Source: DATBRC01 sp036560485 (GTDB taxonomy: Bacteria > Pseudomonadota > Gammaproteobacteria > Burkholderiales > Burkholderiaceae_D). From it: a stretch of DNA of 15,374 bases. Every line of letters begins with the position of its first letter. The first letter of the stretch is position 1. Under the pieces are notes generated by a model. That model was not told the origin of the DNA. It made no database searches and saw nothing but the letters and a program-made list of their open reading frames with translations. Positions 7,528 through 14,337 of this stretch are shown piece by piece. Where the stretch lies: positions 1 to 15,374 of the forward strand of contig DATBRC010000043.1 in the NCBI GenBank assembly GCA_036560485.1. The letters run 5' to 3'. The position numbers and the translations under genes are program-made.

Positions 7528-9317
7528 TTTTCATCCACTTGTAAAATTGCCAGGAACGCTTCCTGCGGGATCTCAACAGAACCGACTTGTTTCATGCGTT
7601 TTTTGCCGGCCTTCTGCTTCTCTAATAACTTACGTTTGCGACTGATGTCTCCGCCATAACATTTCGCCAGAACGTTTTTGCGTAATGCCTTGACGTTTTC
7701 ACGAGAGATAATATTGGAACCAATCGCCGCCTGAATTGCCACATCAAACATCTGACGTGGAATCAATTCACGCATCTTGGCTGCAACTGCACGCCCACGA
7801 TATTGGCTGTTGGCGCGATGGACAATAATAGCGAGCGCATCGACCTTCTCGCTGTTGATCAGCATGTCGACTTTCACGACATCCGATGAGCGATATTCCT
7901 TGAATTCGTAATCCATCGAAGCATAACCGCGCGATGTCGATTTCAGCTTATCGAAGAAGTCCATCACGATTTCAGCCATCGGCATTTCGTAAGTCAATTT
8001 CACTTGCTTGCCGTGATAACTCATATCCATCTGGATGCCGCGCTTTTGCGTACACAGTGTGATAACGGAACCGACATATTCCTGCGGCATGTAAAGATTG
8101 ACGGTGACGATCGGCTCACGAATTTCTTCTATCTTGGAAGGGTCCGGCATTTTGGATGGGTTATCCACCATCAAAATGGAACCATCGCGCAGCACCACTT
8201 CATAAATCACGGTTGGAGCAGTCGTAATCAAGTCCATGTCGAACTCGCGCTCAAGCCGCTCTTGAACGATTTCCATATGCAGCAAGCCCAGAAAACCGCA
8301 ACGGAATCCAAAGCCTAAAGCTTGTGACACTTCCGGTTCATATTGCAGCGCTGCGTCGTTCAATTTCAGTTTCTCAAGCGAATCACGCAATGCATCGTAC
8401 TGGTTGGATTCTACTGGGAACAGACCCGCGAAAACTTGCGGCTGCACTTCCTTGAAACCTGGCAGTGGTGCTACAGCAGCTCTGCTAGTGAGTGTCACTG
8501 TGTCACCGACCTTGGCTGCCTTCAATTCCTTGATACCAGCGATGATGAAACCCACCTGCCCGGCAGACAGCGATTCACGTGAGATCGACTTAGGCGTGAA
8601 GACGCCGACACTCTCAACCAAATGTTGCGAATTGGTCGCCATTAATAGAATCTTGTCCTTAGGGCGCAACGTTCCATTCATGACGCGGACCAACATCACG
8701 ACACCGACATAATTATCGAACCAGGAATCGACGATCAACGCTTGCAATGGCGCATCAGGATCGCCCTTGGGAGGAGGAACTTTGGCAATCAACGACTCCA
8801 GCACATCCTGCACACCCAAACCTGTTTTGGCAGAACAACGCACTGCATCCGCTGCATCAATCCCGATGACTTCTTCAATTTCTTCGATTGCATTTTCGGG
8901 ATCGGCTGAAGGCAAATCAATTTTATTCAGCACAGGGACAACCTCTACACCCAAATCGATGGCGGTGTAGCAGTTTGCGACGGTCTGTGCTTCTACGCCT
9001 TGCGAAGCGTCCACCACCAGCAATGCGCCCTCGCATGCGGATAACGAGCGGCTCACTTCATAACTGAAGTCCACATGTCCTGGCGTATCAATCAAATTCA
9101 GATTGTAGATTTGACCGTCTAATGATTTATACGTTAAGGCAGCGGTTTGCGCTTTGATCGTGATCCCGCGTTCACGCTCCAAATCCATGGAATCAAGAAC
9201 CTGCGCCTCCATCTCCCGGTCTGACAAGCCGCCGCAGAGTTGGATAATACGGTCCGCAAGCGTGGACTTGCCGTGATCAATATGCGCGATGATGGAGAAA
9301 TTACGAATGTTGTTCAT
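7524..9317 (-). CDS. lepA: Elongation factor 4 (LepA), ribosome-associated GTPase
   Basis: LepA/EF4 binds the ribosome and has been linked to back-translocation and to translation initiation or ribosome assembly. The 597 residues are the family length. The GTPase motifs are AHIDHGKSTLADR (11-23), ERGITIKAQTAAL (49-61), DTPGHVDF (77-84) and NKIDLPSADP (131-140). The EF-G-like domains follow, and the LepA-specific C-terminal domain carries the basic stretch CYGGDISRKRKLLEKQK near the end. The start matches the conserved N-terminus NIRNFSIIAHIDHG. No Shine-Dalgarno sequence is visible before the ATG. The upstream leader instead holds a terminator-like hairpin only 19 bases from the start codon. 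lepA is the first gene of a ten-gene array running to uvrC. Confidence 0.98.
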   Translation of the reverse strand: MNNIRNFSIIAHIDHGKSTLADRIIQLCGGLSDREMEAQVLDSMDLERERGITIKAQTAALTYKSLDGQIYNLNLIDTPGHVDFSYEVSRSLSACEGALLVVDASQGVEAQTVANCYTAIDLGVEVVPVLNKIDLPSADPENAIEEIEEVIGIDAADAVRCSAKTGLGVQDVLESLIAKVPPPKGDPDAPLQALIVDSWFDNYVGVVMLVRVMNGTLRPKDKILLMATNSQHLVESVGVFTPKSISRESLSAGQVGFIIAGIKELKAAKVGDTVTLTSRAAVAPLPGFKEVQPQVFAGLFPVESNQYDALRDSLEKLKLNDAALQYEPEVSQALGFGFRCGFLGLLHMEIVQERLEREFDMDLITTAPTVIYEVVLRDGSILMVDNPSKMPDPSKIEEIREPIVTVNLYMPQEYVGSVITLCTQKRGIQMDMSYHGKQVKLTYEMPMAEIVMDFFDKLKSTSRGYASMDYEFKEYRSSDVVKVDMLINSEKVDALAIIVHRANSQYRGRAVAAKMRELIPRQMFDVAIQAAIGSNIISRENVKALRKNVLAKCYGGDISRKRKLLEKQKAGKKRMKQVGSVEIPQEAFLAILQVDEK

Positions 9318-9336
9318 TAACTAAAAAAGCAATTAC

Positions 9337-9368
9337 AAAAAAGGCGCTCAGTACTAGGCGAGCGCCTT
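9337..9368 (-). terminator. Rho-independent terminator-like hairpin in the lepA leader
   Basis: On the minus strand a perfect 9-base stem (AAGGCGCTC pairing with GAGCGCCTT, plus-strand positions 9341-9349 and 9360-9368) encloses a 10-base loop and is followed by a run of six U. This is a textbook intrinsic terminator for leftward transcription. It would end transcripts from the glutaredoxin-like gene. Because only 19 bases separate the U-run from the lepA ATG, any lepA promoter must lie at or upstream of the hairpin, so it may also act as an attenuator for the lepA array. Confidence 0.82.
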
Positions 9369-9412
9369 ATATCGGAAGGTTATTCAATGCCGGCATTTTA
9401 CCGGATTTCACA

Positions 9413-9442
9413 GTGTAAAGCCCGGGAAATCCAGGGTTACAC
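9413..9442 (-). other. Stem-loop in the leader upstream of lepA
   Basis: GTGTAA (9413-9418 on the plus strand) pairs with TTACAC (9437-9442), continued inward by CCC (9421-9423) with GGG (9434-9436) across a two-base bulge. A shorter CCGG-(7)-CCGG stem lies at 9390-9404. With the terminator-like hairpin at 9337-9368 this makes up to three stems in the 185-base gap. No known riboswitch class is recognised; the pairing is read by eye and no energy was computed. Confidence 0.45.
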
Positions 9443-9446
9443 CGGT

Positions 9447-9475
9447 TTTACAGGCCAATTCCTGTTCGATTTCAA
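9447..9475 (-). promoter_or_regulatory. Candidate sigma-70-type promoter for lepA
   Basis: Reading leftward, TTGAAA (9475-9470) and TGTAAA (9452-9447) are separated by 17 bases. They match five of six and four of six bases of the housekeeping -35 and -10 consensus. Transcription would begin near 9440, giving a leader of about 120 bases that includes the terminator-like hairpin. The match is modest and unsupported by other evidence. Confidence 0.4.
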
Positions 9476-9502
9476 AATATGGATGAAAACCACCCAGTCA
9501 CA

Positions 9503-9766
9503 TCATGATGTTGCGCTATCAAGCAAGAAGGCCCGAACCTTGTCCAGATCAAGAAAATAGTGGCACAACTGAACCATATCTTCTTCTGATTTCTTTCCTA
9601 CCAGTACTGGTACTAGTTCATCGTATTGAGCAATTAAGGATTCATCAGCATCGACATCCACTACCGAAACATGAAAAACGAATTCCTTGCTTAATGCTCG
9701 TAATGCAGCAAGCATGTCATCACAGAGATGACAGTAAGAACGCGAGTAAAGGATGAAATGGATCAA
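9503..9766 (-). CDS. Glutaredoxin-like (DUF836 type) thioredoxin-fold protein
   Basis: A small thioredoxin-fold protein, probably a cytoplasmic thiol-disulfide protein of unknown substrate. Seen in the sequence: ILYSRSYCHLCDDM with a CxxC pair near the N-terminus, a beta-alpha-beta pattern (FVFHVSVVDVDAD), and a VPVLVG segment with the expected cis-proline. The frame opens after an in-frame stop at 9811-9809, and before the CxxC it contains no ATG or GTG, only TTG codons at 9805, 9802 and 9766. I chose 9766 because the product (87 residues, beginning just before HFILYSRSYCHLC) best fits the usual family start; 9805 would give 100 residues. No ribosome-binding site supports either. It sits between two hairpins (9818-9847 and 9337-9368), so it is probably a short transcription unit or a read-through tail of the mucD message. 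Confidence 0.8.
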   Translation of the reverse strand: MIHFILYSRSYCHLCDDMLAALRALSKEFVFHVSVVDVDADESLIAQYDELVPVLVGKKSEEDMVQLCHYFLDLDKVRAFLLDSATS

Positions 9767-9817
9767 AATAGATTCAAAATTAAACTGACGGACTAACTGC
9801 AACAAGCATCAAGAATA

Positions 9818-9847
9818 AAGGCTGCAAACCAAATGGCATGCAGCCTT
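9818..9847 (-). terminator. Probable terminator downstream of mucD
   Basis: On the minus strand, 22 bases after the mucD stop, a perfect 9-base stem (AAGGCTGCA with TGCAGCCTT) encloses a 12-base loop and is followed by a U-rich but interrupted tail (TTATTCTT). It would end or reduce the rpoE-rseA-rseB-mucD transcript before the glutaredoxin-like gene. The broken U-run makes it a weaker terminator than the one before lepA. Confidence 0.65.
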
Positions 9848-9869
9848 GAAAATAAACACAATGGTGAAA

Positions 9870-11354
9870 TTATTGCCCGTTACGTTTCAATACGACAAAT
9901 TGCGATGAATCCCCACGGCGTACCAGTAGCACAACTGTTTTCTTTGGTTCGAGCTTGCTCACCAGAGCATTGAATTGTTTGGCATCTTTTACGTCTGTAT
10001 TATTCAATTGCAAAATGATGTCGCCCGCGCGCAATCCTGCATGGGCAGCGATACCTTCGCTTGCTTCAACTACCACGCCAGATTCAATATTGAGATCTTT
10101 TTTCTGAGTGCTATTCAGGTTGCCAACTGATAGCCCTAGAGCGTTTGAAACTTGCTCTTGTTTTTGTTTCTTATCGTCGTTTTTAGAAACCTTATCCGAC
10201 TCCATCTCGGCAACCGTCAAATTCAAATCACGGGTAGCGCCTTTACGCCAAACCGTCAGCGTAGAACGTGTACCGGGTTTGGTGTTTCCAACCAGTCGTG
10301 GCAAATCGCTGGATTTTTCAATCGCCACGCCATTAAATTTAAGAATGATATCTCCTGCTTCCACTCCACCTTTTTCAGCGGGAGAATCTGGCTCAACACG
10401 TTGAACCAGTGCGCCTTGTGATTTGGTCAAACCAAGTGATTCGGCGACATCTTTAGTTATTTCACCAATCTGCACGCCAATACGACCTCGCGTAACTTTG
10501 CCCGAAGCTTTCAATTGTTCAGAAACACGTATGGCTTCATCAATCGGGACAGCAAAAGAAATGCCCATATAGCCGCCGGAACGACTATAAATCTGTGAAT
10601 TGATGCCGACAACTTCACCACGCATATTAATTAACGGACCGCCGGAATTACCGGGATTGACTGCCACATCTGTCTGAATCAATGGCAGATAATCGCCCGT
10701 ATCACGCGCTTTGGCCGAGATAATTCCGGCTGAGACGCTGTTATCCAATCCAAATGGCGAACCAATCGCAATAACCCATTCACCGACCTTGATTTTGTTG
10801 GAATCTCCCAATGTCAAACGAGGCAGATTATTACTGTCAATTTTTACCAATGCCACATCAGTGCGCTGATCACTGCCGATAATCCGTGCTTTGAATTCTC
10901 GCTTATCCGTCAATGTGACATAGACCTCGTCCGCACCATCAACCACGTGCGCATTCGTCATCACATATCCATCGCTCGATATGATGAAACCCGATCCTAC
11001 GCCACGTGGCACCTCCTCTTCCTGCTGCTGCGGAGCGGGCTTGGCGCCGCGAGGTGCACGATCTTGACGTGGAGGAATTGGAACACCGAAGAACCGGCGA
11101 AATAATTCCTGCATCTCTTCATCGTCGGGAGATAGGCCTTGATTAGGTTTCATTTTCGCTGTTGTACGAATATTGACAACAGCGGGTCCGGTTCTTTCCA
11201 CCATGTCAGTGAAATCCGGCAGGCCTGCGACAGAGGATGCAGCAAAAGCAGCCGGCAGTGATGCCACATTTAGCGCTCCAGCAAACACAACAATAAAAGC
11301 GCTGCCTAAAAATAATGATGAGAACGTTTTCTTAAATGTAGAAGCTAGCTTCAT
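9870..11354 (-). CDS. mucD: Periplasmic serine protease/chaperone, DegP/MucD family
   Basis: A trypsin-like periplasmic protease that degrades misfolded envelope proteins. MucD in Pseudomonas also restrains the AlgU stress response. Numbering from the ATG at 11354 (494 residues), a signal peptide spans about 1-38, ending AAFA before AS. The catalytic triad is His136 in TNAHVVDG, Asp166 in RTDVALVK and Ser237 in NPGNSGGP. PDZ domains lie at about 290-380 and 405-490, both with GDIIL. A Pro/Gln/Glu-rich linker (about 92-116) replaces the longer loop of E. coli DegP. The frame could extend 31 codons upstream to 11447, but this would bury the signal peptide and overlap rseB, so I reject it. The start lies 7 bases after the rseB stop, which places the gene in the rpoE operon. 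Confidence 0.95.
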   Translation of the reverse strand: MKLASTFKKTFSSLFLGSAFIVVFAGALNVASLPAAFAASSVAGLPDFTDMVERTGPAVVNIRTTAKMKPNQGLSPDDEEMQELFRRFFGVPIPPRQDRAPRGAKPAPQQQEEEVPRGVGSGFIISSDGYVMTNAHVVDGADEVYVTLTDKREFKARIIGSDQRTDVALVKIDSNNLPRLTLGDSNKIKVGEWVIAIGSPFGLDNSVSAGIISAKARDTGDYLPLIQTDVAVNPGNSGGPLINMRGEVVGINSQIYSRSGGYMGISFAVPIDEAIRVSEQLKASGKVTRGRIGVQIGEITKDVAESLGLTKSQGALVQRVEPDSPAEKGGVEAGDIILKFNGVAIEKSSDLPRLVGNTKPGTRSTLTVWRKGATRDLNLTVAEMESDKVSKNDDKKQKQEQVSNALGLSVGNLNSTQKKDLNIESGVVVEASEGIAAHAGLRAGDIILQLNNTDVKDAKQFNALVSKLEPKKTVVLLVRRGDSSQFVVLKRNGQ

Positions 11355-11361
11355 AGAATCG

Positions 11362-12399
11362 TTATTTAGGTTGAAATTCAATGGAATTGGCAACATTCTT
11401 GATTGCAGACGGAGGTACTTCGCCGACAATGGTAATCCAAAAATCACCCTGTCGCTTGCCGGTAATATTCATCGCACCTTGCTGTAACGATCCCTCAGTT
11501 CTACTTTGAGAACTCGGCTCTACGAATACAGAAATCGCAGCAAGACCATCTGAAAAAACGATCTGTGAAACTTCGTGTTGGTTCGACAAAGAATTGTTGG
11601 ATTGAGTACCAACCATGCCTGCATTTTGTTTTGACGTATCCAGGATTGTTCTTTTCAATTCGCGAATTTTTTTGAATCCTGGCGGCAATCCATTCACTCT
11701 CAAACCGGAAGAGCTAATTTGTTTCATCACCTGATTTTCGACTTGCCAGCCGCTTGTGTTGCTAAAGCTCGGCTTCACTTGAGCCGGATGAATGCCGCCG
11801 ATTTGTATTTGAGTAAACGAAATCTGCTCAATGACTTCATTTTTTTCATTCAGTGTTTGCGTGCGTAATAAAAGACCGGTGGATTTTTCCGCCCAAAGTT
11901 TATATCCGTAACGCAGATTATCATTTGGCGTGAGATCAATGGATTGACAATCATATCCTGCAATGCGTCCGGTTTCGCCTTTTTTGACATGGTAGTACTC
12001 AGTTAGCGCAGAAGAATTGGCAGACAATATTGCAGGGAAAACGTCTTGAGTCAAACGCTTCTCAACCAATAGTGTTTTTGTCTCTGGCACATAACAGGTA
12101 ATTTCTTCGTTATTCCGAATATATTCCCGTTGTTTTCCATCCAGCACTTCCAATTTTTCAATTTCGTTTTTGCCTTCAGCAATATGCGTAATCTTGGATG
12201 TTCTGAACTGATTTCCCTGCTGATAGACAAATGTGCCTGAGTAATTCAATCTCTGCGCCGCCGATTGAATTTTCATTAACCAGTTTTGCGCATCTTTTAT
12301 ATCCGAAGGCGATTTACCATTTTCAGCATTGGCAATAATCGCAATAAGATTAAGCAAGACAAAAACGACAAACCGAAATAAGACAAATGTTTGCCCCAT
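11362..12399 (-). CDS. rseB: Periplasmic sigma-E regulator RseB/MucB
   Basis: RseB binds the periplasmic part of the anti-sigma factor RseA and protects it from proteolysis until lipopolysaccharide intermediates or misfolded proteins titrate it away. The 345 residues start with a signal peptide (about 1-25, hydrophobic core VVFVLLNLIAIIA, cleavage after ANA). A LolA-like domain follows (about 32-200, with LNYSGTFVYQQGNQ and GYKLWAEKSTGLLLRTQ), and then a second domain (about 215-343, with LPPGFK, FSDGLAAISVFVEP and GDFWITIVGEVP). These are characteristic segments of the MucB/RseB family. It lies between rseA (5-base gap) and mucD (7-base gap), the expected order. The ribosome-binding site is weak, so translation is probably coupled to rseA. 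Confidence 0.95.
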   Translation of the reverse strand: MGQTFVLFRFVVFVLLNLIAIIANAENGKSPSDIKDAQNWLMKIQSAAQRLNYSGTFVYQQGNQFRTSKITHIAEGKNEIEKLEVLDGKQREYIRNNEEITCYVPETKTLLVEKRLTQDVFPAILSANSSALTEYYHVKKGETGRIAGYDCQSIDLTPNDNLRYGYKLWAEKSTGLLLRTQTLNEKNEVIEQISFTQIQIGGIHPAQVKPSFSNTSGWQVENQVMKQISSSGLRVNGLPPGFKKIRELKRTILDTSKQNAGMVGTQSNNSLSNQHEVSQIVFSDGLAAISVFVEPSSQSRTEGSLQQGAMNITGKRQGDFWITIVGEVPPSAIKNVANSIEFQPK

Positions 12400-12404
12400 A
12401 AATA

Positions 12405-13010
12405 TTATTTATCAGAATCAGTTGCGAAGGTGGCAGGGCGCGCATATTGTGCAATGCTGTATGCAGACGGAGCAAAGCGCTGATGGGCCAAAAGATATTG
12501 ATCTATCTGAGGGTCGCGCAATACCGTGCCCTCTTGAGTTGGCGAAATGGTTGATGTGCTGCTGTTGGATGCGATTATGGCCGTTGATGCCTGGCCGTTT
12601 TGTGGCGTGCCTTTTATGGCCACCATCAATTGTGGAGCACTGATGAATGCAAAGACTGCTACCGTAGCGGCAACCGCGATACCTTGCATAGAAAAACGTT
12701 TGTATATTCGTGGTGAGACACGTGAAGCAATTGAAATTCCTTGTTGCCCAACCTGATCTTGTCCAATTCCAGGTGCGAGGATAGTCGGCTCAGCTTCTAA
12801 ACGTGCTGAAAATGAAGCGGCGAAGTTGGGACTCAGGGAAATCGCCATATCATCCGACCGCAATACATCGCCAATTTGATGATATATATCCCAGGTATTT
12901 TGTCCCTCCTCGCTATTCAGAGTAGCGAAAGCCACAGGTAAATAACTGGAAGCCAATTCACCATCAACAAGTTCGGAAATCCGCTCTTGCCCTATTTTTT
13001 TAGTATTCAT
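12405..13010 (-). CDS. rseA: Sigma-E anti-sigma factor RseA/MucA
   Basis: A single-pass inner-membrane protein that holds RpoE inactive and is destroyed by regulated proteolysis under envelope stress. The N-terminal cytoplasmic domain begins with the typical anti-sigma pattern ERISELVDGELA (9-20), followed by WDIYHQIGDVLRSDD (40-54). The transmembrane segment is at about 108-131 (IAVAATVAVFAFISAPQLMV). The periplasmic tail (132-201) is rich in Ser, Thr and Ala and contains DPQIDQYLLAHQRF (166-179), which resembles the conserved C-terminal patch of betaproteobacterial RseA. Identity rests on this architecture and on position between rpoE and rseB, since the family is poorly conserved. The ATG is 55 bases after the rpoE stop, with GGGGC as a possible ribosome-binding site. 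Confidence 0.93.
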   Translation of the reverse strand: MNTKKIGQERISELVDGELASSYLPVAFATLNSEEGQNTWDIYHQIGDVLRSDDMAISLSPNFAASFSARLEAEPTILAPGIGQDQVGQQGISIASRVSPRIYKRFSMQGIAVAATVAVFAFISAPQLMVAIKGTPQNGQASTAIIASNSSTSTISPTQEGTVLRDPQIDQYLLAHQRFAPSAYSIAQYARPATFATDSDK

Positions 13011-13065
13011 TTGTTGCCCCGCACAGCTAGGTTTACCTTATTTTCCAAACACGTTGTTTACTTCA

Positions 13066-13668
13066 TTACCACCGTTTATCCAAGGCAGTGCCCAAGAGCG
13101 GCCTCAATTTTTCTGCAATTGCTTCCCGCGCTCTAAAAATTCGACTGCGGACTGTCCCGATTGGACAACCCATTGCTTCCGCAATCTCTTCATAACTTAA
13201 ACCTTCAATCTCTCTTAACGAAATAGCCGTCCGCAACTCTTCGGGCAAAGTACTCATCGCGGCATTCACGGTCTCGGCAATCTGCTTTGTCGCCAACATC
13301 GATTCCGGCGTATTAATGTCCCTTAGGTGCTCTGCATCGTCAAAAGTTTCTGCTTCTTCAGAATTTGAATCAGTTGACGTCGGTGCTCGTCTACCTTGTG
13401 TTACTAAATAATTTTTTGCTGTATTAATCCCAATCCGATATAGCCAAGTATAAAACGCAGAGTCGCCACGGAATTGCGGCAACGCGCGATAAGCCTTAAT
13501 AAAGGCTTCCTGTACAACATCTTCTGCTTCTGCCTGATCGCGAACAAGCCTCGACACCAGTCGCATTAACTTTCGTTGGTACTTGATCACCAGCAGTTCA
13601 AACGCTTTTTTGTCCCCACGCTGGACGCGTTCAACAAGCAGTTGATCAATGTCGCGTTCTGTCGTCAA
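13066..13668 (-). CDS. rpoE: RNA polymerase sigma factor RpoE (sigma-E/AlgU, ECF family)
   Basis: An extracytoplasmic-function sigma factor that directs RNA polymerase to envelope-stress promoters. The 200 residues have a sigma-2 region at about 22-92, with AEDVVQEAFIKAYR and FYTWLYRIGINTAKNYL for -10 recognition. An acidic, Ser/Thr-rich linker (about 96-120) follows. The sigma-4 region at about 133-187 carries the helix-turn-helix LSYEEIAEAMGCPIGTVRSRIFRARE, which reads the -35 element. The start codon is TTG (13668-13666): upstream in-frame codons contain no ATG or GTG, and AAGGA lies eight bases before the TTG. rseA, rseB and mucD follow, so the regulators are made with the factor they control. 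A candidate promoter of the RpoE-recognised type lies upstream, suggesting autoregulation. Confidence 0.97.
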   Translation of the reverse strand: MTTERDIDQLLVERVQRGDKKAFELLVIKYQRKLMRLVSRLVRDQAEAEDVVQEAFIKAYRALPQFRGDSAFYTWLYRIGINTAKNYLVTQGRRAPTSTDSNSEEAETFDDAEHLRDINTPESMLATKQIAETVNAAMSTLPEELRTAISLREIEGLSYEEIAEAMGCPIGTVRSRIFRAREAIAEKLRPLLGTALDKRW

Positions 13669-13712
13669 TGCCCATTTCCTTATTTCTTTGCAACATACAC
13701 GCGGTCAAATAA

Positions 13713-13738
13713 TTGACTTTGGGAAATGCAATAAGTTC
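13713..13738 (-). promoter_or_regulatory. Candidate sigma-E-type autoregulatory promoter of rpoE
   Basis: Reading leftward, GAACTT (13738-13733) is followed after 15 bases by GTCAA (13717-13713). This fits the -35 GAACTT core and the GTC(t/a)A-type -10 element of RpoE/AlgU promoters, with suitable spacing. Transcription would start near 13706, about 38 bases before the TTG start of rpoE. The -35 element is the convincing part; the -10 is a partial match. Confidence 0.6.
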
Positions 13739-13758
13739 AATTAGATCAGTCATATTTG

Positions 13759-14265
13759 TTACAAATTTTTGTATGCGTCAGAATTATTGTGAGTAGCTAT
13801 CCAGCGGCATGCAACGGACAAAGCACGAAAATTATCCGCTCCGACACAATCTGGCAAAATTGGCAATATTTTTACTTTCTGGTCTATTCCTTGCAAACGT
13901 AATAACAATAAATGCGACCAAATAGTGGAAGCTGCCTGTAATTGCAGCACTTCGCCAAATGCCGGAGATTGATTTTCACCGCCCGCCAAGACACCAGCTA
14001 ATTCGTTATGTTCCGCTAATCGAATTTGTCCAATACCGGAAATATCAATATGAAGCGATTTTCTGTTTGCTGCTGAGCGATTAAATGCCCAACATGCCAT
14101 GAAAATGCAGACAACAACAGCGAGGATTCTGAACAAAAAAGATAAATCTCCCACCCAACCCACTGCGATCATCATTCCAATCAATACAACAACAACACAC
14201 ATACTTGTCGTTATTGTGAATAATAATCTTGAAGGCTGTACCACGGCTGAAACCGCGATCGACAT
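13759..14265 (-). CDS. YgfX-like small inner-membrane protein
   Basis: A two-helix membrane protein of unknown role here. The N-terminus reads AVVQPSRLLF, followed by two hydrophobic segments (about residues 14-35 and 41-59 from the ATG at 14265) and a soluble region of about 100 residues. That region contains WSHLLLLRLQG, KVKILPILPD and DNFRALSVACRWI, the arrangement seen in YgfX/CptA-type proteins. In E. coli YgfX pairs with SdhE/CptB and has been reported to affect the cytoskeletal proteins FtsZ and MreB. No sdhE-like gene is in this window, so I do not transfer that function. The frame extends to a TTG at 14301 inside a hairpin. I prefer the ATG at 14265 (168 residues), although neither has a clear ribosome-binding site. 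It lies between fabF and rpoE and is 90 bases from the latter. Confidence 0.75.
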   Translation of the reverse strand: MSIAVSAVVQPSRLLFTITTSMCVVVVLIGMMIAVGWVGDLSFLFRILAVVVCIFMACWAFNRSAANRKSLHIDISGIGQIRLAEHNELAGVLAGGENQSPAFGEVLQLQAASTIWSHLLLLRLQGIDQKVKILPILPDCVGADNFRALSVACRWIATHNNSDAYKNL

Positions 14266-14288
14266 AAGCGCGAAATTAGTAAAGAGAT

Positions 14289-14319
14289 CGTTCCCATTCA
14301 AAAAAATGAAAAGGGAACG
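14289..14319 (-). terminator. Hairpin after fabF, possible terminator
   Basis: CGTTCCC (14289-14295) pairs with GGGAACG (14313-14319), with an inner TTCA/TGAA stem around a run of six A (plus strand). It starts 18 bases past the fabF stop. The stem is 7 bases plus 4 inner bases, but no strong U-run follows on the minus strand. It is therefore at most a weak terminator, or a structure at the start of the ygfX-like message. Confidence 0.4.
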
Positions 14320-14337
14320 CTTTATGGTTAAATAAAA

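Noticed and set aside
11355..11447. N-terminal 31-codon extension of mucD
   Set aside because: It overlaps the end of rseB and would place a clear signal peptide internally; the ATG at 11354 is the sensible start.
13648..13675. Nine-codon ATG-initiated frame overlapping the rpoE start as a possible leader peptide gene
   Set aside because: The AAGGA is too close to this ATG and better spaced for the rpoE TTG. Kept only as a point within the rpoE finding.
13720..13760. Sigma-70-like boxes upstream of rpoE (TTGTAA and TAATTG)
   Set aside because: The spacing is 15 bases and the matches are poor, whereas the GAACTT element fits a sigma-E promoter much better.
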